Assembly: GCF_003797775.2 (NCBI RefSeq) | Contig: NZ_CP060725.1 | Coordinates: 3,962,001 to 4,026,000 of the forward strand | Direction: 5' to 3' | Length of the DNA stretch: 64,000 bases | Source: Sphingopyxis sp. OPL5 | GTDB lineage: Bacteria > Pseudomonadota > Alphaproteobacteria > Sphingomonadales > Sphingomonadaceae | In this document: one piece after another, positions 33,790 through 43,571 of the stretch | How positions within the stretch are numbered: the stretch's first letter is position 1 | How the letters are laid out: each line of letters starts with the position of its first letter | Program-made: the position numbers and the translations under genes | The notes under the pieces: model-generated | Told to the model about the DNA's origin: nothing | Seen by the model: the letters and a program-made list of their open reading frames with translations, nothing else | Databases searched by the model: none

Positions 33790-34995
33790 CTAAAGCCCGA
33801 CCTTGGTCAATGCCTGGTCCAGATCGGCGATCAGGTCGCGCGGATCCTCCAGCCCGATATTGATCCGCAACATGCCTTCGACGACGCCCATATCGGCGCG
33901 CGCCTCGGCGCTGACGCCATAATGGGTGGTCGAGGCGGGATGGCAGCACAGGCTGCGCGAATCGCCGATATTGTTCGAAATATCGACCAGTTCCAGCGCG
34001 TTGAGAAATCCCATCGCCTGTTCGCGGCCTTCGAGGACGAACGAGAAGATCGGCCCGCACGCGTCCATCTGGCTCATCGCCAGATTATGCTGCGGATGGC
34101 TCGCCAGTCCGGGGTGCAACATCCTGGTCACCCGCTTTTCGATCGACTTGCCGACCGCCAGCGCATTTTCGGACTGGCGCCGCGCGCGCAGGTCGAGCGT
34201 TTCGAGCCCCTTCAGCACCACCCAGGCGTTGAACGGCGACAGGTTCGGCCCGGTGTTGCGCTGGAACGGCAGCAGCACCTCGTTGATGAACTTCTCGGTC
34301 CCGCACACCGCGCCGGCGAGCACACGGCCCTGCCCTTCCATCAGCTTGGTCGCCGAATAGGCGACAACATCGGCGCCGAAATCCATCGGGCGCTGCAGCA
34401 CCGCGGTCGCGAACGCATTGTCGACGACGCTGGTGATCCCGTGCGCTTTCGCGACGGCGCAGACATGCTTCATGTCGACGATGTCCATCGTCGGATTGGC
34501 GGGCGTCTCAAAGAAAAAGACCTTGGTGTTCGGCTTGATCGCCTTTTCCCAGGCGTCATTGTCGCGCCCGTCGATCACCGTCGTCTCGATGCCGAAGCGC
34601 GGACAGAGATGGTCGATCAGCCAGCGGCACGACCCGAACGCCGCCTTCGCCGCGACGATATGGTCGCCCGCCGACAGCTGGCACAGCAGTGCCGTGGTCA
34701 TCGCCGCCATGCCGGTCGCCTGCGTCCGGCACGCCTCGGCGCCTTCCATCAGCGCGATCCGCTCCTCTAGCATCGCAACCGTCGGGTTCTGCAGCCGCGA
34801 ATAGGTCATGCCCTGCGCTTCGCCGGCAAAGCGCGCCGCCACTTCCTCGGCGCTGTCATAGGTATAGCCCGAGGTCAGGAACAGCGCCTCCGACGTCTCG
34901 CCATGCTCGCTGCGCCAGGTGCCGCCGCGCACCGCTTGCGTCGCGGGATGCCAGTTGCGCGTCGTGTCGCGATCGAAACCCGTTGTCTTTTTCAT
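33790..34995 (-). CDS. metZ: O-succinylhomoserine sulfhydrylase
   Basis: 401 residues. A Cys/Met-metabolism PLP enzyme: SEALFLTSGYTYDSAEEVAA, YSRLQNPTVAMLEERIALME, VVDNAFATAVLQRPMDFGAD and the PLP lysine in VAYSATKLMEGQGRVLAGAV. The Thr-Ser-Gly-Tyr and overall form match MetZ, which uses O-succinylhomoserine and sulfide to make homocysteine, rather than MetB or MetC. It lies 5 nt downstream of leuB and is clearly co-transcribed. No SAM riboswitch is possible in that short gap. Confidence 0.9.
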   Translation of the reverse strand: MKKTTGFDRDTTRNWHPATQAVRGGTWRSEHGETSEALFLTSGYTYDSAEEVAARFAGEAQGMTYSRLQNPTVAMLEERIALMEGAEACRTQATGMAAMTTALLCQLSAGDHIVAAKAAFGSCRWLIDHLCPRFGIETTVIDGRDNDAWEKAIKPNTKVFFFETPANPTMDIVDMKHVCAVAKAHGITSVVDNAFATAVLQRPMDFGADVVAYSATKLMEGQGRVLAGAVCGTEKFINEVLLPFQRNTGPNLSPFNAWVVLKGLETLDLRARRQSENALAVGKSIEKRVTRMLHPGLASHPQHNLAMSQMDACGPIFSFVLEGREQAMGFLNALELVDISNNIGDSRSLCCHPASTTHYGVSAEARADMGVVEGMLRINIGLEDPRDLIADLDQALTKVGL

Positions 34996-35000
34996 CTGCC

Positions 35001-36047
<1,047 letters not shown>

Positions 36048-36142
36048 TGCGTCGCCCTTTCGTGTCTCGCGAGCCGCTTAGGCAGCGAGCGCGCGCGACG
36101 CAACCGTCGCGTTGGCGGAGCACCGCCGGGCCTTCTTGTTCC

Positions 36143-36217
36143 TTATCCCGGACTTGATCCGGGGCCTGCCTTGTCTTGAGGAGGAAACGGCGGGTGCCAG
36201 GTCAAGCCCGGCATGGC
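36143..36217 (-). repeat. palindromic intergenic repeat, family 2 (degenerate copy)
   Basis: TTATCCCGGACTTGATCCGG, then GGCCTGCCTTGTCTT, and a right arm GGTCAAGCCCGGCATGGC. It matches the reverse complement of the copy at 57597-57686 over its left arm and centre. The second arm is mutated. It lies between recO and leuB. Confidence 0.7.
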
Positions 36218-36224
36218 GAATGGG

Positions 36225-36962
36225 CTATGCAACTGCCCTGCCGAGCCGGTCGATCAGCCGCGCGCGTACGCCGAGCAGTTCGCGGTTGCGCCCCTCCAGC
36301 AGGTCGCGGTCGAGGAAATGCCCGGTGATCGCCAGCCCGTCTAGCACATCGCCCATCGCCTCGACCGCGCCTGCGCCTCGCAGGAACGCCGGAAGGCGAA
36401 GCAACCGCTCCTCATACCCGACCGCCGCCTCGACACACACCGCGCCGCCCGACTTCGGACTGACAAATGCCAGACCATTCCGTGACCCCGTCACCACGCA
36501 TTCGTCGAGATCGAGCCCGAACCCCAGCTCGGCGAGCAGCAACAGCTCATACCGCGCCAGCGCCGCCGCCCATAGCCGCGCCGAAGGCGCCACCCCGATC
36601 GCATCGAGCAACCCCGACAGCGCATCGAAAAGCGCCGGGTAAGGCTGGCTCTCGGGCAGGATCGCCGCAGTCAGGCTCGTCACCCAGTCGATCGCCGCCG
36701 ACGGCAGCGGTTCGGCCAGCAACGGCGCGCGGCTCGCCAGCAATTCGGCCGTCGCCCCCGCCAACTGCTCCTCGGTCCGCGCCCGCAGTTCGAGCGCGAC
36801 CAGATTGCCCGGCATCAATATCGGGCGCAACCGCCGCGACCGCCCGCCGCGCACATAGCCCGCGACCAGCCCGGCCTCACGCGTTAGCGCGCGCAATATC
36901 GCGCCATGCTCGCCATGCGCGCGCACCGCGCAAACGATGGCTTCGGCGCTCAGGCTGGCCAA
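36225..36962 (-). CDS. recO: DNA repair protein RecO
   Basis: 245 residues from a TTG at 36962 that overlaps the end of the thioesterase gene; no in-frame ATG exists near the conserved start, so the call rests on [20 protein letters not shown] being the RecO N-terminus. [20 protein letters not shown] is the OB-fold part, and [12 protein letters not shown] followed by [13 protein letters not shown] is the usual Cys-bearing C-terminal motif. RecO loads RecA with RecR in gap repair. It is third in a uvrC-thioesterase-recO run, with all junctions overlapping or nearly so. Confidence 0.9.
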   Translation of the reverse strand: MASLSAEAIVCAVRAHGEHGAILRALTREAGLVAGYVRGGRSRRLRPILMPGNLVALELRARTEEQLAGATAELLASRAPLLAEPLPSAAIDWVTSLTAAILPESQPYPALFDALSGLLDAIGVAPSARLWAAALARYELLLLAELGFGLDLDECVVTGSRNGLAFVSPKSGGAVCVEAAVGYEERLLRLPAFLRGAGAVEAMGDVLDGLAITGHFLDRDLLEGRNRELLGVRARLIDRLGRAVA

Positions 36963-37342
36963 AGCACCAGCTGCGTCTGCGTCACCAGCGCGACATCGGC
37001 GCCTTCCTCGGTCCGAATGCGCGTCTGCCACACCGACACGCGCTTGCCGACCTTCACCGGGGTCGCTTCGCCGATCAGCACCGACCCGACCGGCCCGCCA
37101 CCGAGGAAATTGGTCTTGCTCTCGATCGTCGTCGTGCCCGTGGCGCCCTCGGGCAGCGTCAGGAAAGCGCCGACCGCGCCAAGGCAATCGGCGAACGCCA
37201 TGATCGCGCCACCATGGACAATGTTCCCAGCGGTGCAGATCTCCGCCCGCACCGGCAGCTTGCCCGCGACGCGCTCCTTAGTCCCTTCGTGGATCGTCAC
37301 CCCGAGCGTCCCCGCCAGCGGCATCATCGCGCCAAAATCCAT
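36950..37342 (-). CDS. PaaI-family hotdog thioesterase
   Basis: 130 residues. The start at 37342 ([20 protein letters not shown]) follows GAGGAG; an ATG at 37381 inside uvrC is a longer option. The hotdog core is [20 protein letters not shown] and [19 protein letters not shown]. It is a second PaaI-type enzyme, distinct from the one at 26637. The substrate is unknown. It lies between two DNA-repair genes but has no evident link to repair. Confidence 0.85.
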   Translation of the reverse strand: MDFGAMMPLAGTLGVTIHEGTKERVAGKLPVRAEICTAGNIVHGGAIMAFADCLGAVGAFLTLPEGATGTTTIESKTNFLGGGPVGSVLIGEATPVKVGKRVSVWQTRIRTEEGADVALVTQTQLVLWPA

Positions 37343-37355
37343 CGTCCCGCTCTCC

Positions 37356-39290
37356 TCACCGTCCCGCGTGGTAGAAATCATGCACCGCCTGCGCCACCGC
37401 CGCGCTAACGCCCGGCGCTTTCTGCAAATCCTCGAGGCTCGCGCCGCGCACAGCGCGCGCGGTGCCGAAATGCATCAGCAGCGCCTTCTTGCGCGCTGGA
37501 CCGATCCCCGGCACCTCGTCGAGCGGCGAGCTTCCCATCGCTTTCGCCCGCTTCGCCCGATGCGCGCCGATCGCGAAGCGGTGCGCCTCGTCGCGCAACC
37601 GCTGGATATAGAACAGCACCGCATTGTTCGGCGGCAGCGTGAATTCGCGTCCATCGGGGTAATAGAAGGTCTCGCGCCCGGCATTGCGGTCCGGCCCCTT
37701 GGCGACGCCAATGTAAGGGAGATCGTCGATTCCCAGTTCGGCCAGCACCGCGCCCGCCGCCGATACCTGCCCCTTGCCGCCGTCGATCAGCACCAGGTCG
37801 GGCCATTCGCCCTTGGTGCGCTCGGGGTCTTCCTCGATCGCGCGCGCGAAGCGGCGCTGGAACACCTCCGCCATCATCGCGAAATCGTCGCCCGGCTGGG
37901 TCTCGGCACGCTTGATGTTGAACTTGCGATAGGCGCCCTTGATCCAGCCCTCGGGCCCCGCGACGACCATCGCGCCCAGCGCATTGGTGCCCTGGATATG
38001 GCTGTTGTCGTAGATTTCGATCCGCTGCGGCGGATTGTCGAGGTCGAACAGGTCGGCCAGCTCGCGCCCCAGCTTCGCCTGCGAACTGCTCTCGGCGAGC
38101 CGCCGGTCGAGTTCCTCGCCCGCGTTTCGCACCGCCTGCTCCAGCAACCGCCGCCGGTTGCCGCGCTGCGGCACGCTGATCTCGATCTTGCGTTCGGCGA
38201 GTTCGCCCAGCGCCTCGGCGACCAAAGCGCATTCCTCAGGCTCGCGGTCGACGAGAATCAGCTTCGGCGGCGGCACGCCTTCGTAAAATTGCATCAGGAA
38301 GCTCGCCATCACCTCGGCTTCGGGAACCCCCGACACATGCGCGGGGAAAAAGCTGCGATGCCCCCAATTCTGCCCGCCGCGGATGAAGAAGCCGGCGATG
38401 CAGAGCTGCCCGCCCTTCGCCGCCAGCGCGAACACATCGGCATCGCCCAGCCCGTCGGCGTGGACCGACTGGCTGCCCTGGATGAAGGTCAGCGCCTTCA
38501 GCCGGTCGCGCACGATCGCCGCCGTCTCGAAATCCATCGCCTCGGCGGCCTGCGTCATCGCATCGCCGAGCCTTTTCTGGACTGCGATCGACCGCCCTTC
38601 GAGGAAATCCTGCGCATCTCCGACGAGCTGCGCATAATCCTCGGTCGAGATACGACCGACGCACGGCGCGCTGCACCGCTTGATCTGATAGAGCAGGCAC
38701 GGCCGCGACCGATTGGAGAAAAAGCTGTCGGTGCAACTGCGCAGCAGGAACGTCTTCTGCAACGCGTTGAGCGTCTGGTTCACCGACCCCGCGCTGGCGA
38801 ACGGGCCGTAATAGCGCCCCTTGGCGCGCCGCGCGCCGCGATGCTTCTGCACCCGCGGAAATTTGTGATCCATGCGCAACAGGATGAAGGGAAAGCTTTT
38901 ATCGTCGCGCAGCAGCACATTGTACGGCGGGCGATAGCGCTTGATCAGCTGCGCCTCGAGCAACAGCGCCTCGGCCTCGCTCGTCGTCGTGACGATCTCC
39001 ATCGCGCGCGTCTGCGACACCATGCGCTGCAACCGCTGCGGCAGCCGCGCGACCTGCGTATAATTGGTCACCCGGTTCTTCAGCGCGCGTGCCTTGCCGA
39101 CGTAAAGCACATCGCCGCGCGCATCGAGCATGCGATACACCCCGGGCCGCGTCGGCAGCTTCTTCACGACATTGCGGATCGCCTCGGCGCCGCGCTCGAG
39201 GTCGGGCTGGTCGCCCTCCCCGTCGCCGCCGCGCATCACATAGGTCGCCTTCTCTTCGTTGAATCGGTCGGGAGCGTTCGGGCGGGCCAT
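37356..39290 (-). CDS. uvrC: excinuclease ABC subunit C
   Basis: 644 residues. The start at 39290 (MARPNAPDRF) avoids a 21-residue upstream extension; an internal ATG about 18 codons later is also conceivable. The GIY-YIG nuclease is GVYRMLDARGDVLYVGKARA, LKNRVTNYT; the UVR motif lies near AMTQAAEAMDFETAAIVRDR; the second nuclease domain has EIYDNSHIQGTNALGAMVVA and LVLIDGGKGQVSAA. The helix-hairpin-helix end is DEVPGIGPARKKALLMHFGT. UvrC makes both incisions in nucleotide excision repair. It is divergent from the SDR gene. Confidence 0.97.
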   Translation of the reverse strand: MARPNAPDRFNEEKATYVMRGGDGEGDQPDLERGAEAIRNVVKKLPTRPGVYRMLDARGDVLYVGKARALKNRVTNYTQVARLPQRLQRMVSQTRAMEIVTTTSEAEALLLEAQLIKRYRPPYNVLLRDDKSFPFILLRMDHKFPRVQKHRGARRAKGRYYGPFASAGSVNQTLNALQKTFLLRSCTDSFFSNRSRPCLLYQIKRCSAPCVGRISTEDYAQLVGDAQDFLEGRSIAVQKRLGDAMTQAAEAMDFETAAIVRDRLKALTFIQGSQSVHADGLGDADVFALAAKGGQLCIAGFFIRGGQNWGHRSFFPAHVSGVPEAEVMASFLMQFYEGVPPPKLILVDREPEECALVAEALGELAERKIEISVPQRGNRRRLLEQAVRNAGEELDRRLAESSSQAKLGRELADLFDLDNPPQRIEIYDNSHIQGTNALGAMVVAGPEGWIKGAYRKFNIKRAETQPGDDFAMMAEVFQRRFARAIEEDPERTKGEWPDLVLIDGGKGQVSAAGAVLAELGIDDLPYIGVAKGPDRNAGRETFYYPDGREFTLPPNNAVLFYIQRLRDEAHRFAIGAHRAKRAKAMGSSPLDEVPGIGPARKKALLMHFGTARAVRGASLEDLQKAPGVSAAVAQAVHDFYHAGR

Positions 39291-39331
39291 GATTTTGCAT
39301 GTAGGCGAGGACGATGCGACCCGCCATAGTG

Positions 39332-39360
39332 TGACAGGTAAAGTGACAGGCAAATTGACA
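39332..39360. promoter_or_regulatory. three TGACA direct repeats at 12-bp spacing
   Basis: TGACA begins at 39332, 39344 and 39356, each followed by an AA-rich spacer (GGTAAAG, GGCAAAT). The array fills the 83-bp gap between uvrC and the SDR gene, just upstream of GGAGGGG. It looks like an operator with regularly phased half-sites, or a promoter with overlapping -35 elements. Confidence 0.45.
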
Positions 39361-39373
39361 TCGGAGGGGTCGG

Positions 39374-40093
39374 ATGGAGATACGCGGCAAATTGGCGCTG
39401 GTAACCGGCGGCAGCGACGGCATCGGGCGCGAGATCGCGCTGCAACTGCAGGGATCAGGCGCCGACGTCATCGTCACGGGCCGGTCGCCCGACAAGTTGC
39501 AGGCCATGGCCGCGCTCGGCTTCGGCACCATCGCGGGTGACCTGTCGACCGCGGCGGGCGTCGATGCGGTGGTCGACGGCGTCGCGGGCAAGCCGCTCGC
39601 GATCCTCGTCAACAACGCCGGGGTCGGCAGCGACTATGAACTCGACGAGCCGGCCACGCTCGACAGCGCCGCGCACTGCATCCGCACCAATCTCGACGCG
39701 CCGATCGCGCTGTGCACCCGGCTGCTGCCGGTGCTGCGCGCCCAGCCCGAGGCCGCGATCGTCAACGTCACCTCGGGCCTCGCCATCGCGCCGCGCGCCG
39801 GCGGATCGATCTATTGCGCCACCAAGGCCGGGCTGCGCAGCTATACGCAGGCGATCCGCCACCTGCTCAAGGACAGCAACGTCCATGTCATCGAGGCGCT
39901 CCCCCCGGTGGTCGAGACCAATATGACCGCGGGCCGCAGCGGTAAAAAGATGAGCGCGCACGACTGCGCCGCCGAAATCGTCGCCGGCATCCGGTCGAAC
40001 AAGCGCGAGGTCAACGCCGGCATGGTGAAGCTGTTGCAGACCCTCCACAGCATCTCCCCCGCCCTCGCCCGGCGGATCATGATCGGGTTCTGA
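39374..40093 (+). CDS. short-chain dehydrogenase/reductase
   Basis: 239 residues. Classical SDR: cofactor loop TGGSDGIG (residues 11-18), NNAGVGSDY, catalytic Ser in VNVTSGLAIA and YCATKAG for Tyr/Lys. TGR at the end of the second strand favours NADP(H). It resembles DltE-like SDRs. The start follows GGAGGGG. It is co-oriented with the GST gene 11 nt downstream; the pair probably forms a detoxification operon under the repeat-containing promoter. Substrate unknown. Confidence 0.85.
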   Translation: MEIRGKLALVTGGSDGIGREIALQLQGSGADVIVTGRSPDKLQAMAALGFGTIAGDLSTAAGVDAVVDGVAGKPLAILVNNAGVGSDYELDEPATLDSAAHCIRTNLDAPIALCTRLLPVLRAQPEAAIVNVTSGLAIAPRAGGSIYCATKAGLRSYTQAIRHLLKDSNVHVIEALPPVVETNMTAGRSGKKMSAHDCAAEIVAGIRSNKREVNAGMVKLLQTLHSISPALARRIMIGF

Positions 40094-40104
40094 AGGAGGA
40101 CGCG

Positions 40105-40749
40105 ATGATCACCCTCTATGGCGAAGGCCGCGGCTTCCGCGTCGCCTGGCTGCTCGAGGAACTGGGCCTGCCCTATCGCATGCGCCCGGTCGATCTGCTT
40201 AGCGGCTTGGAGAAGGACACCGAATTCCTCGCGATCAACCCCGCCGGTTTCATCCCGGCGATCGTCGACGGCGACACGGTGCTCGTCGAATCGATCGCGA
40301 TCCTCGAATATCTGCTCGCGCGCCACGGCCCGAGCCCGCTCGCACCCGCACCGACCGACACCGACTTCGCAACCTATCTGCAGTTCCTGCACATGGGCGA
40401 GGCCGGGCTTGCCGGGCCGATCAACGCGATCGTCGCCACCATCATCCTCGCCCCCGAGGCCGAGCAGGCGAACTGGACGACAAAATGGGCGCGCGACATC
40501 TTCGAAAGCCGCCTCGGCCTCGTCAGCCGCCAATTGGCGAAGACGCCTTACATCGCGGGTGACCGCTTCACCGCCGCCGACATCTCGGTGACCTACGCGC
40601 TGCAGTTCGCCCAGCGCACGATCGGCTACGTCCTCGGCGACACCGAACGCGCTTACATCGCCCGCACCACGGCGCGGGAAAGCTACGCCCGCGCGATGGA
40701 CGCCTGTCCCGCCACCAAGGCATGGGTCGCGGGGCTCACCATCCCCTAG
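40105..40749 (+). CDS. glutathione S-transferase
   Basis: 214 residues. The N-terminal thioredoxin fold is TLYGEGRGFRVAWLLEELGL, with NPAGFIPAIVDGDTVLVESI giving the cis-Pro loop and Glu-Ser glutathione contacts. The all-helical C-terminal domain contains YIAGDRFTAADISVTYALQF, the usual N-capping motif with Asp. Cytosolic; electrophile conjugation is presumed. It is preceded by AAGGAGG and co-transcribed with the SDR gene. Confidence 0.88.
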   Translation: MITLYGEGRGFRVAWLLEELGLPYRMRPVDLLSGLEKDTEFLAINPAGFIPAIVDGDTVLVESIAILEYLLARHGPSPLAPAPTDTDFATYLQFLHMGEAGLAGPINAIVATIILAPEAEQANWTTKWARDIFESRLGLVSRQLAKTPYIAGDRFTAADISVTYALQFAQRTIGYVLGDTERAYIARTTARESYARAMDACPATKAWVAGLTIP

Positions 40750-40761
40750 CACCCCAAAACA

Positions 40762-40790
40762 AAACGCCCGCGGAAATCCGCGGGCGCCTT
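40762..40790. terminator. bidirectional terminator between GST and the ATP synthase operon
   Basis: A perfect 8-bp stem GCCCGCGG / CCGCGGGC with a 4-nt loop. On the minus strand it is followed by GTTTTGTTTT, a good T-rich tail for the atp operon; on the plus strand the tail GCCTTGTT is weaker. Confidence 0.85.
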
Positions 40791-40813
40791 GTTGTCGGCA
40801 CTGTCGCCCGGGC

Positions 40814-41359
40814 TCAGCCCTTGGCGACGCCTGCGATGGCCTGGTCGACCAGCGCCTTGTCGGCACCGGCGTCATGCTTGTCGGCGATCAGCTTCGCCGC
40901 GGCGTCGGTCGCGGCTTTCGCGGTCGCGGCGCGAACCTCGGCGAGGGCGCCGGCTTCGGCGGCGGCGATGCGGTCTTCGGCCATCTGCTTGCGGCGCGCG
41001 ATCAGCGCGGTGGCGTCGGCCTTGGCCTTGGTCACCAGCGTTTCGGCCTCGGCCTCGGCGCGGATGCGCATCTGGTCGGCTTCCTTGGCGGCGTCGGCGA
41101 GCTTGGCTTCATATTCGGCCTTCAGCGCTTCGGCATCGAGGCGAAGCTGTTCGGCTTCCTTGAGCTGCTTTGAAATCTCGGCAATCTTGTTGTCGAGCAT
41201 GCCCGCGACCAGCGCCGGCACCTTTTTCCACAGCAGGATGGCGATGAAGAGCGCCATCGCGATCGAAACCCAGACGGTCGCGTCGATGAAACCGAACGAT
41301 GCCGGTTCGACATGCGTCTCGCCCGCGGCTTCGGACAGGATCAGAGCCAGATTAGCCAT
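40814..41359 (-). CDS. atpF: ATP synthase F0 subunit b
   Basis: 181 residues. One N-terminal membrane helix (about residues 25-46, VWVSIAMALFIAILLWKKVP) is followed by a long charged coiled coil rich in Ala, Glu, Lys and Asp. It overlaps the b' gene by 8 nt. In alphaproteobacteria b and b' form the heterodimeric peripheral stalk linking F0 subunit a to F1 delta. It is the last gene of the F0 operon. Confidence 0.92.
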   Translation of the reverse strand: MANLALILSEAAGETHVEPASFGFIDATVWVSIAMALFIAILLWKKVPALVAGMLDNKIAEISKQLKEAEQLRLDAEALKAEYEAKLADAAKEADQMRIRAEAEAETLVTKAKADATALIARRKQMAEDRIAAAEAGALAEVRAATAKAATDAAAKLIADKHDAGADKALVDQAIAGVAKG

Positions 41360-41849
41360 GGAGCACCGCCTTCACCGCCGACTTGGCATCCGCCGCGCCG
41401 ATCTTCACACCCGACAGCTTGGCGACCAGGTCGCTCGCCGCCTCGGCCGCAACCGATTCGATCTCGGCCATCGCCGAGGTGCGCGCCGCCGAAATATCGG
41501 CTTCGGCCGCACCCAGCTTGTCCGCCAGTTCGGCATCGACCTTGGCGAGACGCTTTTCGGCGTCCTTCACGGCCTTGTCCTTGGCGTCAGCCACCGCCTT
41601 TTGCGCGGCGGCGCGGCTCGCGTCGCTTTGCTGGCGGTAGCTTTCCTCGAGGTTGTCGGCGGCGGCATGCGCCGCCTTTGCCGCCGCGAGATCGTCGGCG
41701 ACCTTGCGGTCGCGCGCGTCCACCGTCGCCTCGATCTTCGGCAGCATGCCGCGGCCGATGACAAGGAAAACGAAGCCGAAGGTCAGCAGCACCCAGAAAA
41801 TCTGCGATGCGGCATACCAGTTTTCAGCGAATTGGCTGATCTGAGGCAT
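41352..41849 (-). CDS. atpG: ATP synthase F0 subunit b'
   Basis: 165 residues. The N-terminus PQISQFAENWYAASQIFWVL has the single membrane helix, then GRGMLPKIEATVDARDRKVA and a long coiled coil, the typical b' sequence. It is the second peripheral-stalk subunit and is often named atpF' or atpG in photosynthetic and alphaproteobacterial genomes. It sits between subunits c and b. Confidence 0.9.
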   Translation of the reverse strand: MPQISQFAENWYAASQIFWVLLTFGFVFLVIGRGMLPKIEATVDARDRKVADDLAAAKAAHAAADNLEESYRQQSDASRAAAQKAVADAKDKAVKDAEKRLAKVDAELADKLGAAEADISAARTSAMAEIESVAAEAASDLVAKLSGVKIGAADAKSAVKAVLHG

Positions 41850-41920
41850 GGACTATCTCAACGAACAAAGAGGAAAGCGGTCGCGGGGCGGGCGCCGAAA
41901 CGCCCGCCCCGCCGACGAAA

Positions 41921-42151
41921 TCAGGCTGCCTTGAGGTACAGCAGGATCGCGATCAGGAACGACAGCAGGCCGAGAAGTTCGGCAGCCGCGAAGCCGATGA
42001 ACAGGCGGCCCTGCTGGCCGTCGGCAGCTGCCGGATTGCGAAGCGCGCTTTCGAGGAAGCTGCCGAACACATTGCCCACACCGATGGCGGCCATACCGGC
42101 GCCGATGGCGGCCAGACCGGCACCGATGAGCGAAGCTGCTTGAACGTCCAT
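41921..42151 (-). CDS. atpE: ATP synthase F0 subunit c
   Basis: 76 residues forming a helical hairpin. The first helix is glycine-rich ([20 protein letters not shown]), the polar loop has ALRNPAADG-like sequence, and the second helix carries the proton-binding carboxylate E58 in [13 protein letters not shown]. Glu with no polar Gln/Ser-Thr set around it indicates H+ rather than Na+ coupling. It forms the rotating c ring. Confidence 0.95.
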   Translation of the reverse strand: MDVQAASLIGAGLAAIGAGMAAIGVGNVFGSFLESALRNPAAADGQQGRLFIGFAAAELLGLLSFLIAILLYLKAA

Positions 42152-42195
42152 TGTATAAACTCCTTGGGAAAAACGTTAGTTAAACGGTTGAAAAA

Positions 42196-42975
42196 TCAGT
42201 GCAGGTTGATCGCGTCGTTCAGATAGAGCGACGTGAGCAACGCGAAAACATAGGCTTGGATACCCGCGACCAGCAGCTCGAGCCCGCTGATGCCGACCAT
42301 CAGCGCCATGCTGGGGATGCCGACGCCGATGCCGATCGCCGGGCTCGCGGCCAGACCATCGATGATGAACGAAGCGAACACCTTCATCAGCACGTGACCG
42401 GCGGTCATCGCGACGAACAGTCGCAGCGCGAGGCTGAACGGGCGGACCATGAACGACACGAGTTCGATCACCGGGATCAGCCACAGCAGCCACCAGGGCG
42501 TGCCGTGCGGGACGAAGAGCGAGAAGAAATGCAGGCCGTGGCGCCAGAAACCGACGATCAGCACGATCGCGAAGCTGAGGATCGCGAGGAAACCGGTGAT
42601 CGTGAAATGGCTCGTCACGGTGAAGGGATGGACGCCGAACAGCCCGAGCGGCGCGAGGCCGATGAGGTTGAGCATCAGGATGAACATGAAGAGCGAGAAG
42701 ACATAGGGCGTATATTTGCGGCCTTCGGGGCCGATATTCGCGTTCATCATGCTGGAGATGAAGCCGGTGAAACCCTCGACCGCGACCTGCCAGCGACCGG
42801 GGACGAGCTGACGCTTCATGCCGCCGATCATGAACACCCACAAAAGCAGGCCGGCGACGATCATCCACATCGCACTCGTCGTGAAAGCGACCTCGTGACC
42901 CCCGACATGGAACATGTCGAACATCTTCTGCACCTCGAACTGGTGCATCGGGTCCACTTTACCTTGATCCGCCAC
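42196..42975 (-). CDS. atpB: ATP synthase F0 subunit a
   Basis: 259 residues with five to six membrane helices. The essential Arg lies in PFSLALRLFVAMTAGHVLMK, and the preceding NLIGLAPLG-type motif is present as MLNLIGLAPLGLFGVHPFTV. Subunit a holds the two half-channels for protons beside the c ring. It is 44 nt upstream of atpE, in the order atpI-B-E-F'-F. Confidence 0.95.
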   Translation of the reverse strand: MADQGKVDPMHQFEVQKMFDMFHVGGHEVAFTTSAMWMIVAGLLLWVFMIGGMKRQLVPGRWQVAVEGFTGFISSMMNANIGPEGRKYTPYVFSLFMFILMLNLIGLAPLGLFGVHPFTVTSHFTITGFLAILSFAIVLIVGFWRHGLHFFSLFVPHGTPWWLLWLIPVIELVSFMVRPFSLALRLFVAMTAGHVLMKVFASFIIDGLAASPAIGIGVGIPSMALMVGISGLELLVAGIQAYVFALLTSLYLNDAINLH

Positions 42976-43009
42976 GCGATACCTCGCCTAAATCCCAGTC
43001 AAACCAGCT

Positions 43010-43339
43010 TCAATCCGGCTTTGTCGGCCGAATATTGGCAATTCGAAATATGTTTCTGAAGGCGACCGCCACTCCGAGGAACAGCACCACCAACAGACCC
43101 CAGGGCGCAGTGCCGGCAAAATGATCGATCGTCCAACCGACCAACGCGCCGCCACCGATGCCGCCCAGCAATTCCGCCAATACGCGGTTACCGAGCTTGT
43201 AATTGGCATCGGTCTCCGGTCCGGCGTTCACCGCGTTCCGTTTTGCTTCTGCGGCTTCGGCCCGGTCCAATCGCTCTTCGAGCGAGACCAGGCGCGAATC
43301 CTCCGAAGCTGGTTCCGGATCGCTGCCGTTCCCCGTCAT
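43010..43339 (-). CDS. atpI: AtpI/AtpZ-family ATP synthase accessory protein
   Basis: 109 residues. A charged N-terminal stretch predicted helical (SRLVSLEERLDRAEAAEAKR) is followed by two membrane helices (about 55-75 and 80-98) with GGIGGGALVGWTIDHFAGTA, the AtpZ/AtpI Gly-rich first helix and Asp. AtpI-type proteins help assemble the c ring or supply Mg2+. It is the first gene of the F0 operon. Confidence 0.88.
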   Translation of the reverse strand: MTGNGSDPEPASEDSRLVSLEERLDRAEAAEAKRNAVNAGPETDANYKLGNRVLAELLGGIGGGALVGWTIDHFAGTAPWGLLVVLFLGVAVAFRNIFRIANIRPTKPD

Positions 43340-43501
43340 TTCCCGCCATCCTCCTGAAACAGCGCCGGAAAGCTCCGGTTCCGCCTGCGAAAAAAGGCCC
43401 GAAAAATCGGGGGACCCCTAAGGCGCGGTCCGTTTAGGAATGACGCCCCATTAAGTCAATGCTTGTGCGCAACTGCACAAAAATGGCGCCGGGCGGGCGC
43501 A

Positions 43502-43536
43502 CAAAAATGCCGCCGCGTTTAGGGGCGCGGCGGCAT
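43502..43536 (-). terminator. intrinsic terminator after ydbL
   Basis: On the minus strand GCCGCCGCG, an 8-nt loop, CGCGGCGGC, then ATTTTTGTG. Nine perfect base pairs and a T5 run, about 36 nt past the ydbL stop. The tail sequence GCACAAAAATG (plus strand) recurs once more 24 nt away at 43475-43485. Confidence 0.85.
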
Positions 43537-43571
43537 GTGACGCCCGCAGGCGCCCTTGTCGTTCCGAAAAA

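Noticed and set aside
33770..35000. A SAM riboswitch for metZ
   Set aside because: metZ starts 5 nt after leuB and there is no leader that could hold one; upstream of leuB I see only GC-rich sequence.
36906..39329. An 807-codon frame on the plus strand opposite uvrC
   Set aside because: No domain in it; the minus strand is a full UvrC.
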